Positions 1-7,016 are shown, counted from the stretch's first letter. The stretch is DNA of 7,294 nucleotides from Pseudomonadota bacterium (GCA_020161965.1 JAIUNH010000191.1:1-7294), one strand, 5' to 3'. Notes: generated by a model from the letters alone, not told the origin. Translations and numbers: made by a program.

Positions 1-1
1 G

Positions 2-787
2 GCCGGCAAAGCGTCGCGCACGATGTGCTATTTGCTCGACGCCGCCGATCTGGAAACGCCGTTCGCGCGCGTGCCCTACGGTTTTCAGCGCGACGCGCAT
101 CGCGCGTTCCTGAACGCGATCGCGGGTGCGCGCAAAGCCACACTCGCCTGCCCGGCGGGCAGCGCGCTGGCATTCGATTTCGCCGATGGGCTCGACGTAT
201 CGCGTTTTGCGAACTTCACCGTGTTGAATTTTCCGGTGATGATCTTCCCGGCACTATCGGCGCGTGCTGCCAGCGGCACGCTCGCCCTCACCCACGCGCT
301 CACCTCGACCTATACGCATCCCTATCCCGACGACGTGCAGCCGCTCGACGATACGGTCGAATTGACGATCGCCAACGGCGCCATCGCCGCGTTCGGCGGC
401 GCGCAAGGCGCACGCGTCGAGAAACATTTCGCCCGTGTCGGCGCGCATTTCGGCGTCGATCCGTTGACGGTCGATTCCTGGCATGCCGGCATCAATCCCG
501 GCACCGCCTTCCGGGGCAAAGCGCTGGACGATATCCATCGCTGGGCCTCGGTCGCTTTCGGCAGCCCGCGCTACGCGCATTTCCATATGTGCGGACGCGG
601 CCCCGGCGAAATTTGCGGTCAGGTCTTCGATCCGACGATCGCCTTCGACGGCCGCGAATTCTGGCGCGACGGGGAATTCATTTTCCTCGCCGCACCGGAA
701 ATGACGCCGATCTACGAACGCTACGGCGTCGATCCGGCGATTTTCAAAGGCCGTGCCGATATCGGCGTGCCGGGTTTGCAGGCGTAA
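2..787 (+). CDS. Partial hypothetical protein, possibly NicX / aminopeptidase T (M29)-like metalloenzyme, 5' end outside window
   Basis: The reading frame is open from the left edge (Ala-Gly-Lys-Ala-Ser-Arg-Thr before the first visible Met at 23), so the true start probably lies upstream; about 261 residues are visible. There is no signal peptide or membrane segment in this part. Numbering from the visible Met, the C-terminal half has DSWHAGINPG (151-160), a WASVAFG segment (174-180), AHFHMCG (185-191) and FDPTIAFDG (202-210). Their order resembles the pattern 'H-x-G-x-NPG ... H-x-AFG ... H ... dG' of the aminopeptidase T / 2,5-dihydroxypyridine dioxygenase (NicX) group, where such His residues bind a metal. 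The likeness is motif-level and recalled, not a computed match. The third metal ligand of NicX is an Asp in an HxD motif; it is not obvious here, so substrate and reaction are unknown. The stop lies 41 bp before the next plus-strand gene, which may be co-transcribed. Confidence 0.6.
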   Translation, partial: AGKASRTMCYLLDAADLETPFARVPYGFQRDAHRAFLNAIAGARKATLACPAGSALAFDFADGLDVSRFANFTVLNFPVMIFPALSARAASGTLALTHALTSTYTHPYPDDVQPLDDTVELTIANGAIAAFGGAQGARVEKHFARVGAHFGVDPLTVDSWHAGINPGTAFRGKALDDIHRWASVAFGSPRYAHFHMCGRGPGEICGQVFDPTIAFDGREFWRDGEFIFLAAPEMTPIYERYGVDPAIFKGRADIGVPGLQA

Positions 788-828
788 GACAAATAGCCAG
801 CGCATAAAATCGCGATAAACTCCCCGGC

Positions 829-2058
829 ATGGGAATCGTCGGGAAAGCGCGCGATGGCGTGCGGCGGGCGGGACAACCCGCCAATTTGCTATGGCTGTGC
901 TTGACCGGCCTGGCGCTGTTTCCGTTGATCGCGTCGGCGATGTTCTATTTGGCGAGCCATGCGGAACGCAGCCGCGCGGAAGAACAATCGCGCGTCGCCA
1001 CGCTGCTGCTGGACCTGCAGGACGCGGAGGTCGATTTCTCCCTCGCGCGGCGTTCGGTCCAAGCCTATCTGCGCGTCGACGATCCCGCCGAATTGCGCGC
1101 CGCAAACGAGTTACTCGCGGCGACGCGCGGCAAGGTCGCGGCGTTGCATGGCGAGTCCGAATTGCGCGCCCTCGAAGCCGACGTCTCCGCCTATCGGGAA
1201 TCGGCGATCAGCGCGCTCAATCGCGCCGCGCGACGACGCATCCTTGCCGGCACCGAGTTGCGCGAGCTGGGCGAGCAGATCGACGCCGATATCGCGCTTT
1301 ACGCCACGCGGTTCGAGCGTAGCGGTCTTGCGGGCCTCGCCGCCGACGTCGCGCAAGCGCGCGTGACGATCGCCGCCGCCGCACCCGACGCGCAAGGCCC
1401 CGACCGTTTGGCCGCTTCGATGCGCCTGCCGCTCGACCTCGCCGACACGGCCGAAACCGGCGCGCCCGCCGCGCGCGCGATCGTGCGCCGGATCGACGAA
1501 AGGCTCGGCCGCTTCATCGAACGTTGGCGCGAGTTGCTCTCGCTCGAAGACGCCAATGCGGCGGCGCAACTGGGTGCACGCAGCCGCGATATCAGCGCGC
1601 GTTTCGCAATCTTCACCGACCGCCAGCACGACGAACTCAAGACACTACGCGGTGCGGCGCGCGATCTTGGCGCGCGGCTCGATCTGCTGTTGGGATTGAC
1701 GGTCGGTTTCGTCGTCGTGCTGTCGGCGATCGCCGCGCGCGCGATCTGGCGGTTGTTCGCCGATCAACGCGACCGCGCCAAAAAAGAAGCCAAACGCCGC
1801 AAAGGGCTGGAAGCGGCACTGGCCCAGCTCGACGCCGCGATCAGCGCGCGCCGCGCGGAAGGAACGGCGGAAATCACGCTCAAACTGCCCGATCCGCTGC
1901 CGCCGCCACCGACGCCGAAAGCCGAACCCGCCCCGACACCGGCGACAAAAGCCGATGCGCCGCCGGCCGCCCCCGCCAAACCGTCCGAGCCGGACACCGA
2001 CGAATTGATCAAGATGCTGATGTCGACGCTGAACGCGCCGCCCGGCGCGAAGAAATAA
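829..2058 (+). CDS. Two-transmembrane sensor-like membrane protein without a recognisable output domain
   Basis: The protein has 409 residues. TM1 (about 20-42, LWLCLTGLALFPLIASAMFY) is followed by about 240 mostly helical, Ala/Arg/Glu/Leu-rich residues that would lie in the periplasm. TM2 (about 284-304, LLLGLTVGFVVVLSAIAARA) follows, then a charged probable coiled coil (310-345), a Pro/Ala-rich linker (353-387) and a short amphipathic end, TDELIKMLMSTLNAPPG (390-406). The topology and helical extracytoplasmic part are those of CHASE3-type or four-helix-bundle sensors of histidine kinases and chemoreceptors. No HAMP, kinase, GGDEF or methyl-accepting domain follows TM2. It may pass a signal through its C-terminal helix to a partner, or be structural; the function is unknown. 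The ATG at 829 precedes TM1 by 19 residues and was chosen because TM1 then sits at the N-terminus. No clear Shine-Dalgarno sequence is seen. The stop abuts the mcd stop on the other strand. Confidence 0.85.
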   Translation: MGIVGKARDGVRRAGQPANLLWLCLTGLALFPLIASAMFYLASHAERSRAEEQSRVATLLLDLQDAEVDFSLARRSVQAYLRVDDPAELRAANELLAATRGKVAALHGESELRALEADVSAYRESAISALNRAARRRILAGTELRELGEQIDADIALYATRFERSGLAGLAADVAQARVTIAAAAPDAQGPDRLAASMRLPLDLADTAETGAPAARAIVRRIDERLGRFIERWRELLSLEDANAAAQLGARSRDISARFAIFTDRQHDELKTLRGAARDLGARLDLLLGLTVGFVVVLSAIAARAIWRLFADQRDRAKKEAKRRKGLEAALAQLDAAISARRAEGTAEITLKLPDPLPPPPTPKAEPAPTPATKADAPPAAPAKPSEPDTDELIKMLMSTLNAPPGAKK

Positions 2059-2086
2059 TCAATTGGCGCCGTCGAGCAGACGGCGC
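2050..2086 (-). terminator. Possible intrinsic terminator of the mcd operon, overlapping the end of mcd
   Basis: Positions 2066-2073 and 2079-2086 form a perfect 8-bp stem (GCGCCGTC / GACGGCGC) with a 5-nt loop. On the minus strand it is followed by CAATTGATTATTTCTT, which is A/T-rich in a very GC-rich region but not a pure T tract. The stem lies in the last codons of mcd and the tail runs into the 3' end of the facing gene. On the plus strand no T-rich tail follows. Confidence 0.45.
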
Positions 2087-3669
2087 GCGATGATCTGGGC
2101 CTGGATTTCAGCGGCCCCTTCGAAAATGCTCAAAATGCGCGCGTCGCATAACAGGCGCGATACCGGGAATTCCAGCGCGAAGCCGTTGCCGCCATGGATC
2201 TGCACGGCGTTGTCGGCGTTGGCCCAAGCGACGCGCGCGGCCAGCAGCTTCGCCATGCCCGCTTCCAAATCGCAGCGCCGGCCGGAATCCTTTTCGCGCG
2301 CGGCGTGATAGGCCAACGCGCGTGCGGCCAGCAACTCCGCCGCCATCATCGCGATCTTGTCGGCGACGCGCGGGAACGCGGCGATCTTGCGCCCGAATTG
2401 TCCGCGCGCATTCGCATAACCCAGGGCCGTGTCCAGCGCCGCCTGCCCCACGCCCACGGCGCGCGCGGCGGTTTGAATGCGCGCGGCTTCAAACGTGCGC
2501 ATCAATTGGCGGAAGCCCTCGCCTTCGACGCCGCCGAGCAAGTTCTCGGCCTTCACCTCGAACCCGTCGAACGCGATCTCGTATTCCTTCATGCCGCGAT
2601 AGCCGAGGACTTCGATCTCCGTGCCCGACATGCCGGGGGCCGGAAACGGATCGGCATCCGTCCCACGCGGCTTTTCGGCCAGCAGCATCGACAAGCCGCG
2701 ATGATCCTTCGACGCGGGATCGGTGCGCACCAGCAGCGTCATCAGATCCGCGCGCACAGGATGCGTGATCCAAGTCTTGTTGCCGTAGACCTTGTAGACA
2801 CCGCCGTCGCGCACCGCGCGCGTGCGGATCGACGCGAGATCGGAACCGATATCGGGCTCGGTGAACACCGCCGTCGGCAATATCGCGCCCGACGCTATAC
2901 CGGGCAGAAAGCGTTCCTTCTGCGCCTCGGTGCCCGAGCCGAGGATCAACTCACCCGCGATTTCCGACCGTGTACCCAGCGAACCCACGCCGATATAGCC
3001 GCGCGACAATTCCTCCGACACGACGCACATCGCAACTTTGCCGAGGCCAAGCCCACCATGGTCTTCCGGCAGCGTCAGGCCGAACACGCCCAGCGCCGCC
3101 ATCTTCCCGATCGTGTCGAGCGGTATATAGGCGTTGTCGAGGTGCCAGCGATGCGCCTTGCCGTCGATCTCGGCGGCGGTGAATTTGCGCATCTCGTCGC
3201 GCATCGCGTGCAAGGTTTCGTCGAGCGTGTCTTGCGGTGTTTGCCCTTGCGACAAGGCGGCAGCAATGCGCGCGCGTCGCGCCGGTGTGTTCGCCTGCGC
3301 CGGAAACGCCTCGACCGGCGCCAAGCGTGCAGCGATCTGCGCTTGCGTCAAACCCAGATCGGCCGGGCGGACGATTTCCCCCTGACTCATCGGAATGCCG
3401 CCGGCCAGCTGCGCCATGTACTCGCCAAGCAGAACACCAGCGAGATCGGTTTCGAGTTCACTGGGTACTTCGAGTGCTTCCAGATAACGCGCGACTTGAT
3501 CGATCGCGGTCGCATAGGTCGCGACCCAAGCGAGGCCGTGCGTCGCGCGTTGTTCGGCGTCGAGTGCGGCACCGCTCAAACCATCGACGCGTGCCCCAAC
3601 CGCATGTTTCGCGTCGGCGAGAATGCCGCTCGCCGCGGCGGCGCAAGCTTTGGCGAACGCGATCGACAC
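2059..3669 (-). CDS. mcd: (2S)-methylsuccinyl-CoA dehydrogenase (acyl-CoA dehydrogenase family)
   Basis: This FAD enzyme oxidises (2S)-methylsuccinyl-CoA to mesaconyl-CoA in the ethylmalonyl-CoA pathway. With the GTG start at 3669 it has 536 residues, close to known Mcd proteins and about 150 longer than ordinary acyl-CoA dehydrogenases. The extra N-terminal domain (1-150) carries GGIPMSQGEIVRPADLG (90-106), which I recall as typical of Mcd. The dehydrogenase core begins near 151: FTEPDIGSD (269-277) and GNKTWITH (296-303) around the flavin, GYRGMKEYEIAFDGF (356-370), ENLLGGVEGEGFRQLM (375-390), QIHGGNGF (490-497), and IFEGAAEIQ (515-523), whose Glu517 sits where the catalytic base of this family is found. 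GTG is the only plausible start: it overlaps the previous gene's TAG by one base (TAGTG), which suggests translational coupling. It is the last gene of the minus-strand block. Mcd usually serves acetate assimilation, so its operon partners are unexpected. FAD is inferred from the family. Confidence 0.93.
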   Translation of the reverse strand: MSIAFAKACAAAASGILADAKHAVGARVDGLSGAALDAEQRATHGLAWVATYATAIDQVARYLEALEVPSELETDLAGVLLGEYMAQLAGGIPMSQGEIVRPADLGLTQAQIAARLAPVEAFPAQANTPARRARIAAALSQGQTPQDTLDETLHAMRDEMRKFTAAEIDGKAHRWHLDNAYIPLDTIGKMAALGVFGLTLPEDHGGLGLGKVAMCVVSEELSRGYIGVGSLGTRSEIAGELILGSGTEAQKERFLPGIASGAILPTAVFTEPDIGSDLASIRTRAVRDGGVYKVYGNKTWITHPVRADLMTLLVRTDPASKDHRGLSMLLAEKPRGTDADPFPAPGMSGTEIEVLGYRGMKEYEIAFDGFEVKAENLLGGVEGEGFRQLMRTFEAARIQTAARAVGVGQAALDTALGYANARGQFGRKIAAFPRVADKIAMMAAELLAARALAYHAAREKDSGRRCDLEAGMAKLLAARVAWANADNAVQIHGGNGFALEFPVSRLLCDARILSIFEGAAEIQAQIIARRLLDGAN

Positions 3670-4745
3670 TAGGCGTTCTCGGCGCCGATCGCGTCGATCA
3701 CCGCCGCCGTCACCTCGACCGTGCGCGCCTTGCCGCCCAGATCGGGCGTATGGAAGCGCGGATTGGCGGTCACGCATTCGATCGCCTTCATCAGTCGGGC
3801 GGCGGCCGCACCCTCGCCGATATGCTCGAGCAGCATCACGTTCGACCAGAACGTGCCGATCGGATTGGCGATGCCCTTGCCCATGATGTCGAAGGCCGAG
3901 CCGTGGATCGGCTCGAACATCGACGGGAACTCCCGCTCGGGATTGAGATTGGCCGTCGGCGCGATACCGAGCGACCCCGCCAAAGCCGCCGCCAGATCCG
4001 ACAGAATATCGGCGTGAAGATTGGTCGCGACGACGGTATCGACCGTTTCGGGCTTGATGACCATACGCATGGTCATCGCATCGACCAGCATCTTGTCCCA
4101 GGCGACGTCCGGAAATTCCTTTGCGATCTCGGCCGCGATCTCGTCCCACATCACCATCGCGTGGCGTTGCGCGTTGGATTTCGTGACGACCGTCAGCTTC
4201 TTGCGCGGGCGCGAACGCGCCAGCTTGAACGCATAGCGCATGATGCGCGCCACGCCCGCGCGCGTGAACATCGCGACATCGGTCGCGACTTCCAAGGGCG
4301 AACCTTGATGCGCCCGCCCACCGACGCCCGCATATTCGCCTTCCGAGTTCTCGCGCACGATGACCCAGTCGAGCCGATCCGGCCCCACATCGCGCAACGG
4401 CGATTTGATGCCCGGCAGAATGCGCGTCGGGCGCACATTCGCGTATTGGTCGAAAGGCTGGCAGATCGCTAGGCGCAAGCCCCAGAGCGTGATGTGATCG
4501 GGAATATCCGGATGCCCGGCCGAGCCGAACAGGATGGCGTCGTGCTTGCGGATCAGATCGCGGCCGTTCTCCGGCATCATGCGGCCGTTGCGCTTGTAGT
4601 ACTCGCCGCCCCAATCGAAATGATCGACGGCGAAGGCGAATTTACCGTCGCGCTTGGCGATGGCGGCGAGGACTTCGACGCCCGCCGAAACCACTTCCCC
4701 GCCGATACCGTCGCCCGGAATCGCCGCGATCTTGTAAGTCTTCAT
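3669..4745 (-). CDS. Tartrate dehydrogenase / D-malate dehydrogenase-type beta-decarboxylating dehydrogenase
   Basis: This 358-residue cytoplasmic enzyme belongs to the isocitrate/isopropylmalate dehydrogenase family. It is closest in motifs to DmlA/TtuC, which oxidise and decarboxylate D-malate (to pyruvate) or act on tartrate with NAD and a divalent metal. Visible signatures are IPGDGIG (9-15), HITLWGLRLAICQPFDQYANVRP (Arg105), VRENSEGEY (Arg131, Tyr138), TKSN (Lys189), the metal-binding aspartates Asp222, Asp246 and Asp250 (the last two in HADILSDLAA), and EPIHGSAFDIMGKGIANP with Asp286-Ile287, the pair that marks NAD rather than NADP use in this family. The length matches DmlA. The DHITLWG and FDQYANVRP stretches favour the tartrate/D-malate branch over LeuB, but a 3-alkylmalate substrate cannot be excluded. 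A good ribosome binding site lies 7 nt before the ATG. The gene begins 18 nt after the repressor gene and overlaps mcd by one base, so it is third in the operon. Confidence 0.9.
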   Translation of the reverse strand: MKTYKIAAIPGDGIGGEVVSAGVEVLAAIAKRDGKFAFAVDHFDWGGEYYKRNGRMMPENGRDLIRKHDAILFGSAGHPDIPDHITLWGLRLAICQPFDQYANVRPTRILPGIKSPLRDVGPDRLDWVIVRENSEGEYAGVGGRAHQGSPLEVATDVAMFTRAGVARIMRYAFKLARSRPRKKLTVVTKSNAQRHAMVMWDEIAAEIAKEFPDVAWDKMLVDAMTMRMVIKPETVDTVVATNLHADILSDLAAALAGSLGIAPTANLNPEREFPSMFEPIHGSAFDIMGKGIANPIGTFWSNVMLLEHIGEGAAAARLMKAIECVTANPRFHTPDLGGKARTVEVTAAVIDAIGAENA

Positions 4746-4752
4746 GGATCGT

Positions 4753-4760
4753 TCCTCTCC
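4753..4760 (-). promoter_or_regulatory. Ribosome binding site of the tartrate/D-malate dehydrogenase gene
   Basis: The minus strand has GGAGAGGA with 7 nt to the ATG at 4745. It is the best Shine-Dalgarno sequence in the operon. It fills most of the 18-nt gap after the repressor gene and fixes the start of the third gene. Confidence 0.65.
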
Positions 4761-4763
4761 GAT

Positions 4764-5780
4764 TCACTTCGTACTGTCGCGCGCCACGATCGCAAAGGGG
4801 ATCGCGCTTAATTGCGGGGCAGGCTCGCCCTTGATGCGCGCGAGAATGTTCCGCCCCGCGATATAGCCGATTTCGCGGCCGGGCACATGCACGGTCGTCA
4901 GCGCCGGTTCCACGACCGTCGCGATGGCAAGATCGTGGAACCCGGCGATGCCGAGTTCCTTCGGCACGGCGATGCCGCGCCTTTTGGCTTCTTGGATGGC
5001 CCCCACCGCATAAATATCGCTGGTGAAGAAGATCGCGTCGGGCTTCTCCGCCAGCACCTCCGGCAAGATCGCGGCACCGTCCTCGACCTGTGGGGCGGCG
5101 GGCGCGCCGATGGTGAAGATTTTGAGCGCGGGCAGCCCGAGTTCCTTGAGCGCGCGGCGATAACCGATCTCACGCCGCCTCGCGCGTTCGTTATTGCGCG
5201 ACGGGCCGCTGACGAAGGCGATGCGCTGATAGCCGCGCCCCGCGAGCCACGCGGTCATGTCATGCGCCGCCTTTTCGTTGGAATAGCCGACCACCATATC
5301 GATCGGCGTGTTGGTCAATTCCCAAGTCTCGACGACGGGCACGTTGGCGCGTTTCAGCAGATCGCGCGTGCGTAGCGAGCGCGTGACGCCGGTCAGCAGA
5401 AACCCTTCCGGCCGACGCGCGAGGAACGCCGCGACCAACGCATCTTCTTCCTCGCTGCGATAGCCCGTCTCCCCCAACACCAGATGATAACCCTCCGGGC
5501 GCAACGCCGCCGACAAACCGGTGATCGTGTCGGCGAAAATCGCGTGCTGCACGGTCGGGATCAGCGCCGTGATCGTCTTGCCCCCGCCGCCCGCCGATAG
5601 CGCGCCCGCCAGCGCGTTGGGCACATAACCCGTTCGCTCGATCGCCGCGTGAATGCGCGCGAGCGTATCGGGCGCCACTTTCGCCGGGCTACGCAACGCG
5701 CGCGACACGGTCATCACCGTGACGCCCGCCAGCTTCGCCACCTCCGCCATGCGGGGAAAGTTCTTCTCGCGCTTCATCAT
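4764..5780 (-). CDS. LacI-family transcriptional repressor, GntR (gluconate)-type
   Basis: The protein has 338 residues. The N-terminal LacI helix-turn-helix spans about 11-30 (MAEVAKLAGVTVMTVSRALR), followed by the hinge region with GYVPNALAGALS (51-62). Residues 69-335 form the periplasmic-binding-protein-like effector domain (TALIPTVQHAIFADTITGLS; PEGFLLTG; IAFVSGPSRNNERARRREIGY; FFTSDIYAVGAIQEAKRRGIAVP; IAGFHDLA). Order and wording match the E. coli GntR subgroup, whose members bind gluconate or related sugar acids. The recognition helix has T-x-M-T-V-S-R as in GntR. A GntR-like palindrome sits in the promoter of the same operon (7001-7016), so autorepression lifted by a sugar acid is likely; this is inference. 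The start is the first of two tandem ATGs (5780, or 5777), 4 nt after the dehydratase stop; without a clear Shine-Dalgarno it probably depends on translational coupling. Met11 is another possible but less likely start. Confidence 0.92.
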   Translation of the reverse strand: MMKREKNFPRMAEVAKLAGVTVMTVSRALRSPAKVAPDTLARIHAAIERTGYVPNALAGALSAGGGGKTITALIPTVQHAIFADTITGLSAALRPEGYHLVLGETGYRSEEEDALVAAFLARRPEGFLLTGVTRSLRTRDLLKRANVPVVETWELTNTPIDMVVGYSNEKAAHDMTAWLAGRGYQRIAFVSGPSRNNERARRREIGYRRALKELGLPALKIFTIGAPAAPQVEDGAAILPEVLAEKPDAIFFTSDIYAVGAIQEAKRRGIAVPKELGIAGFHDLAIATVVEPALTTVHVPGREIGYIAGRNILARIKGEPAPQLSAIPFAIVARDSTK

Positions 5781-5784
5781 GCCG

Positions 5785-6963
5785 TCAGAACCGCGACGAC
5801 CAGCGATCGGTGAACAGCGGCAGGAACGCCTTGGGGTCGAACGGATATTCCTTCGCCACTTCGGGGCGGAACTCACCCGCCCCCAACCCCGGACGATCCG
5901 GCACGATATAGGTGCCGTTGACCGGCTTGGGCGCATGTTCCAGCAGATCGAAGCGATATGGCACGTCGTATTCGCAGAAGGATTCCTGCATGAAGAAGTT
6001 CGTCGTGCAGGCATCGAGTTGCACGGCTGCCGCCGTCGCCACCGGCCCGAACGGGTTGTGGAACGACACCGGTGCAAAATAGGCGTCGGCCATCGCGGCG
6101 ATCTTCTTCGATTCCAGAATGCCGCCGACATGGATGATGTCGGGCTGAAGCACGTCGACCTCGTGCGTCTCCAGCAGATTGACCATGGCCGCGCGGCTGG
6201 TGCAGCGCTCGCCCGTCGCGAGGCGCGATTTGATATTGCGTCCGACGGCGGCAAGCGAGGCCGCGTTTTCGGGATCGCACGGTTCCTCGAACCAGAACAG
6301 ATCATAGGGTTCGAGATCGCGCGCGACGGCGATCGCCGCACCCGGGCTGAAACGCCCGTGTGCATCGATCATCAGATCGACATCCGGCCCCACGCCGGCG
6401 CGCACCGCTTCGACGATCGCGGCCGCACGCCGGATCGACGCCTTGTCCGGTTCGCGCCCCGCATCCTCGAACGGATCGAACTTCAAACCGCGATAGCCTT
6501 TCGCGGCGGCGGCTTTGGCGGCGGCGCCGATCTCCGCCGGCGTCTTGCCCACGCCGTACCAGGCGTTGGCGTAAGCCGGCAGCACGTCATGCACCTTACC
6601 GCCAAGCATTTCGTAGACCGGCCGGCCCAGCGCTTTGCCTGCGACGTCCCACATCGCCATTTCCAACGCGGCGGCCGCGCTGTTGATGATCGGCGAGTGC
6701 ATGAACTCGTTGCGCAGCACGTCGTGCCACAATTTCTCGACGCCGAAGACCGAGCGCCCGACCGCATAGCGCACGGCAAGCTGATCGATCGCCGCCGCCA
6801 CCGCTTGGGGCTGGTATTCGAGCGTGCCTTCGCCGATCCCACGAATGCCTTCGTCGGTTTCGATTTGGGCGAACACGCAATTGCGCCAGCGCATGCCGAC
6901 GACATAGGTCGTGACCTTGGTGATGCGGCAGGCGCGCTTGTCTTGTTTCAAATTCGCGGACAT
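5785..6963 (-). CDS. Enolase-superfamily sugar-acid dehydratase (mandelate racemase / galactonate dehydratase-like)
   Basis: The protein has 392 residues. Residues 12-125 form the capping domain (VFAQIETDEGIRGIGEG; AAALEMAMWDVAGKALGRP), followed by the (beta/alpha)7-beta barrel. Likely active-site residues: Lys161 in GLKFDPF; metal ligands Asp200 (MIDAHGRF), Glu226 (FWFEEP) and Glu252 (ATGER); His202 as probable base; and the Asp275/His302 dyad (QPDIIHVGG, FHNPFGP), the usual acid in this group. The D-x-H and FHNP pattern resembles D-galactonate dehydratase DgoD, while KFDPF is also seen in gluconate and other aldonate dehydratases. The expected reaction is Mg-dependent loss of water from an aldonic acid to give a 2-keto-3-deoxy acid; the exact sugar cannot be told. 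The ATG at 6963 fits the purine-rich site at 6968-6974. Another ATG at 6967 is in a different frame. It is the first gene of the operon, behind the GntR-like operator. Confidence 0.92.
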   Translation of the reverse strand: MSANLKQDKRACRITKVTTYVVGMRWRNCVFAQIETDEGIRGIGEGTLEYQPQAVAAAIDQLAVRYAVGRSVFGVEKLWHDVLRNEFMHSPIINSAAAALEMAMWDVAGKALGRPVYEMLGGKVHDVLPAYANAWYGVGKTPAEIGAAAKAAAAKGYRGLKFDPFEDAGREPDKASIRRAAAIVEAVRAGVGPDVDLMIDAHGRFSPGAAIAVARDLEPYDLFWFEEPCDPENAASLAAVGRNIKSRLATGERCTSRAAMVNLLETHEVDVLQPDIIHVGGILESKKIAAMADAYFAPVSFHNPFGPVATAAAVQLDACTTNFFMQESFCEYDVPYRFDLLEHAPKPVNGTYIVPDRPGLGAGEFRPEVAKEYPFDPKAFLPLFTDRWSSRF

Positions 6964-6967
6964 CCAT

Positions 6968-6974
6968 CCCCCTT
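6968..6974 (-). promoter_or_regulatory. Ribosome binding site of the dehydratase gene
   Basis: The minus strand reads AAAAGGGGGATGGATG. The purine run AAGGGGG lies 4 nt before the ATG at 6963. The other ATG, at 6967, touches the purine run and would be out of frame, so this site decides the start at 6963. Confidence 0.5.
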
Positions 6975-7000
6975 TTCGCGATCTTCGTCGCGTGGAATGG

Positions 7001-7016
7001 ATGTTACCGATAACAT
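7001..7016. promoter_or_regulatory. Probable LacI/GntR-type operator
   Basis: ATGTTACCGATAACAT is a 16-bp inverted repeat with half-sites ATGTTACC and ATGTTATC, 7 of 8 positions symmetric. It is almost the palindrome ATGTTACCGGTAACAT that I recall for E. coli GntR-type operators, and it has the central pyrimidine/purine layout common to LacI-family sites. It lies 38-53 bases upstream of the dehydratase ATG, where a bound repressor would block the promoter, and the second gene of the operon encodes a GntR-type LacI repressor. The match in both family and position makes this the strongest regulatory site in the window. I saw no second copy by eye. Confidence 0.75.

Noticed and set aside
788..828. 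Promoter in the 41-bp gap before the sensor-like gene (TAAAAT at 805-810)
   Set aside because: A -10-like hexamer is present but no -35 box lies at a workable distance; read-through from the upstream gene is as likely.
2194..3672. Long plus-strand open frame (492 codons) across mcd
   Set aside because: Antisense shadow of mcd with Arg/His-rich composition typical of the reverse complement of GC-rich genes; no motif.
3237..4472. Long plus-strand open frame (411 codons) across the dehydrogenase gene
   Set aside because: Antisense shadow with extreme Arg content; the minus strand has clear catalytic motifs over the same bases.
3670..4614. Upstream extension of the mcd frame to 4614, which would give an 851-residue protein
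   Set aside because: Residues before the GTG at 3669 are Arg-rich, low-complexity shadow of the dehydrogenase gene in another frame; family length and the TAGTG junction place the start at 3669.
5781..6365. Upstream extension of the repressor frame to a 533-residue protein
   Set aside because: The extra part is an out-of-frame reading of the dehydratase gene, with no domain content; LacI proteins begin just before the helix-turn-helix.
6596..6967. Out-of-frame ATG at 6967 as an alternative start
   Set aside because: It opens a 123-codon frame without domain content, while the ATG 4 nt later opens the full dehydratase.
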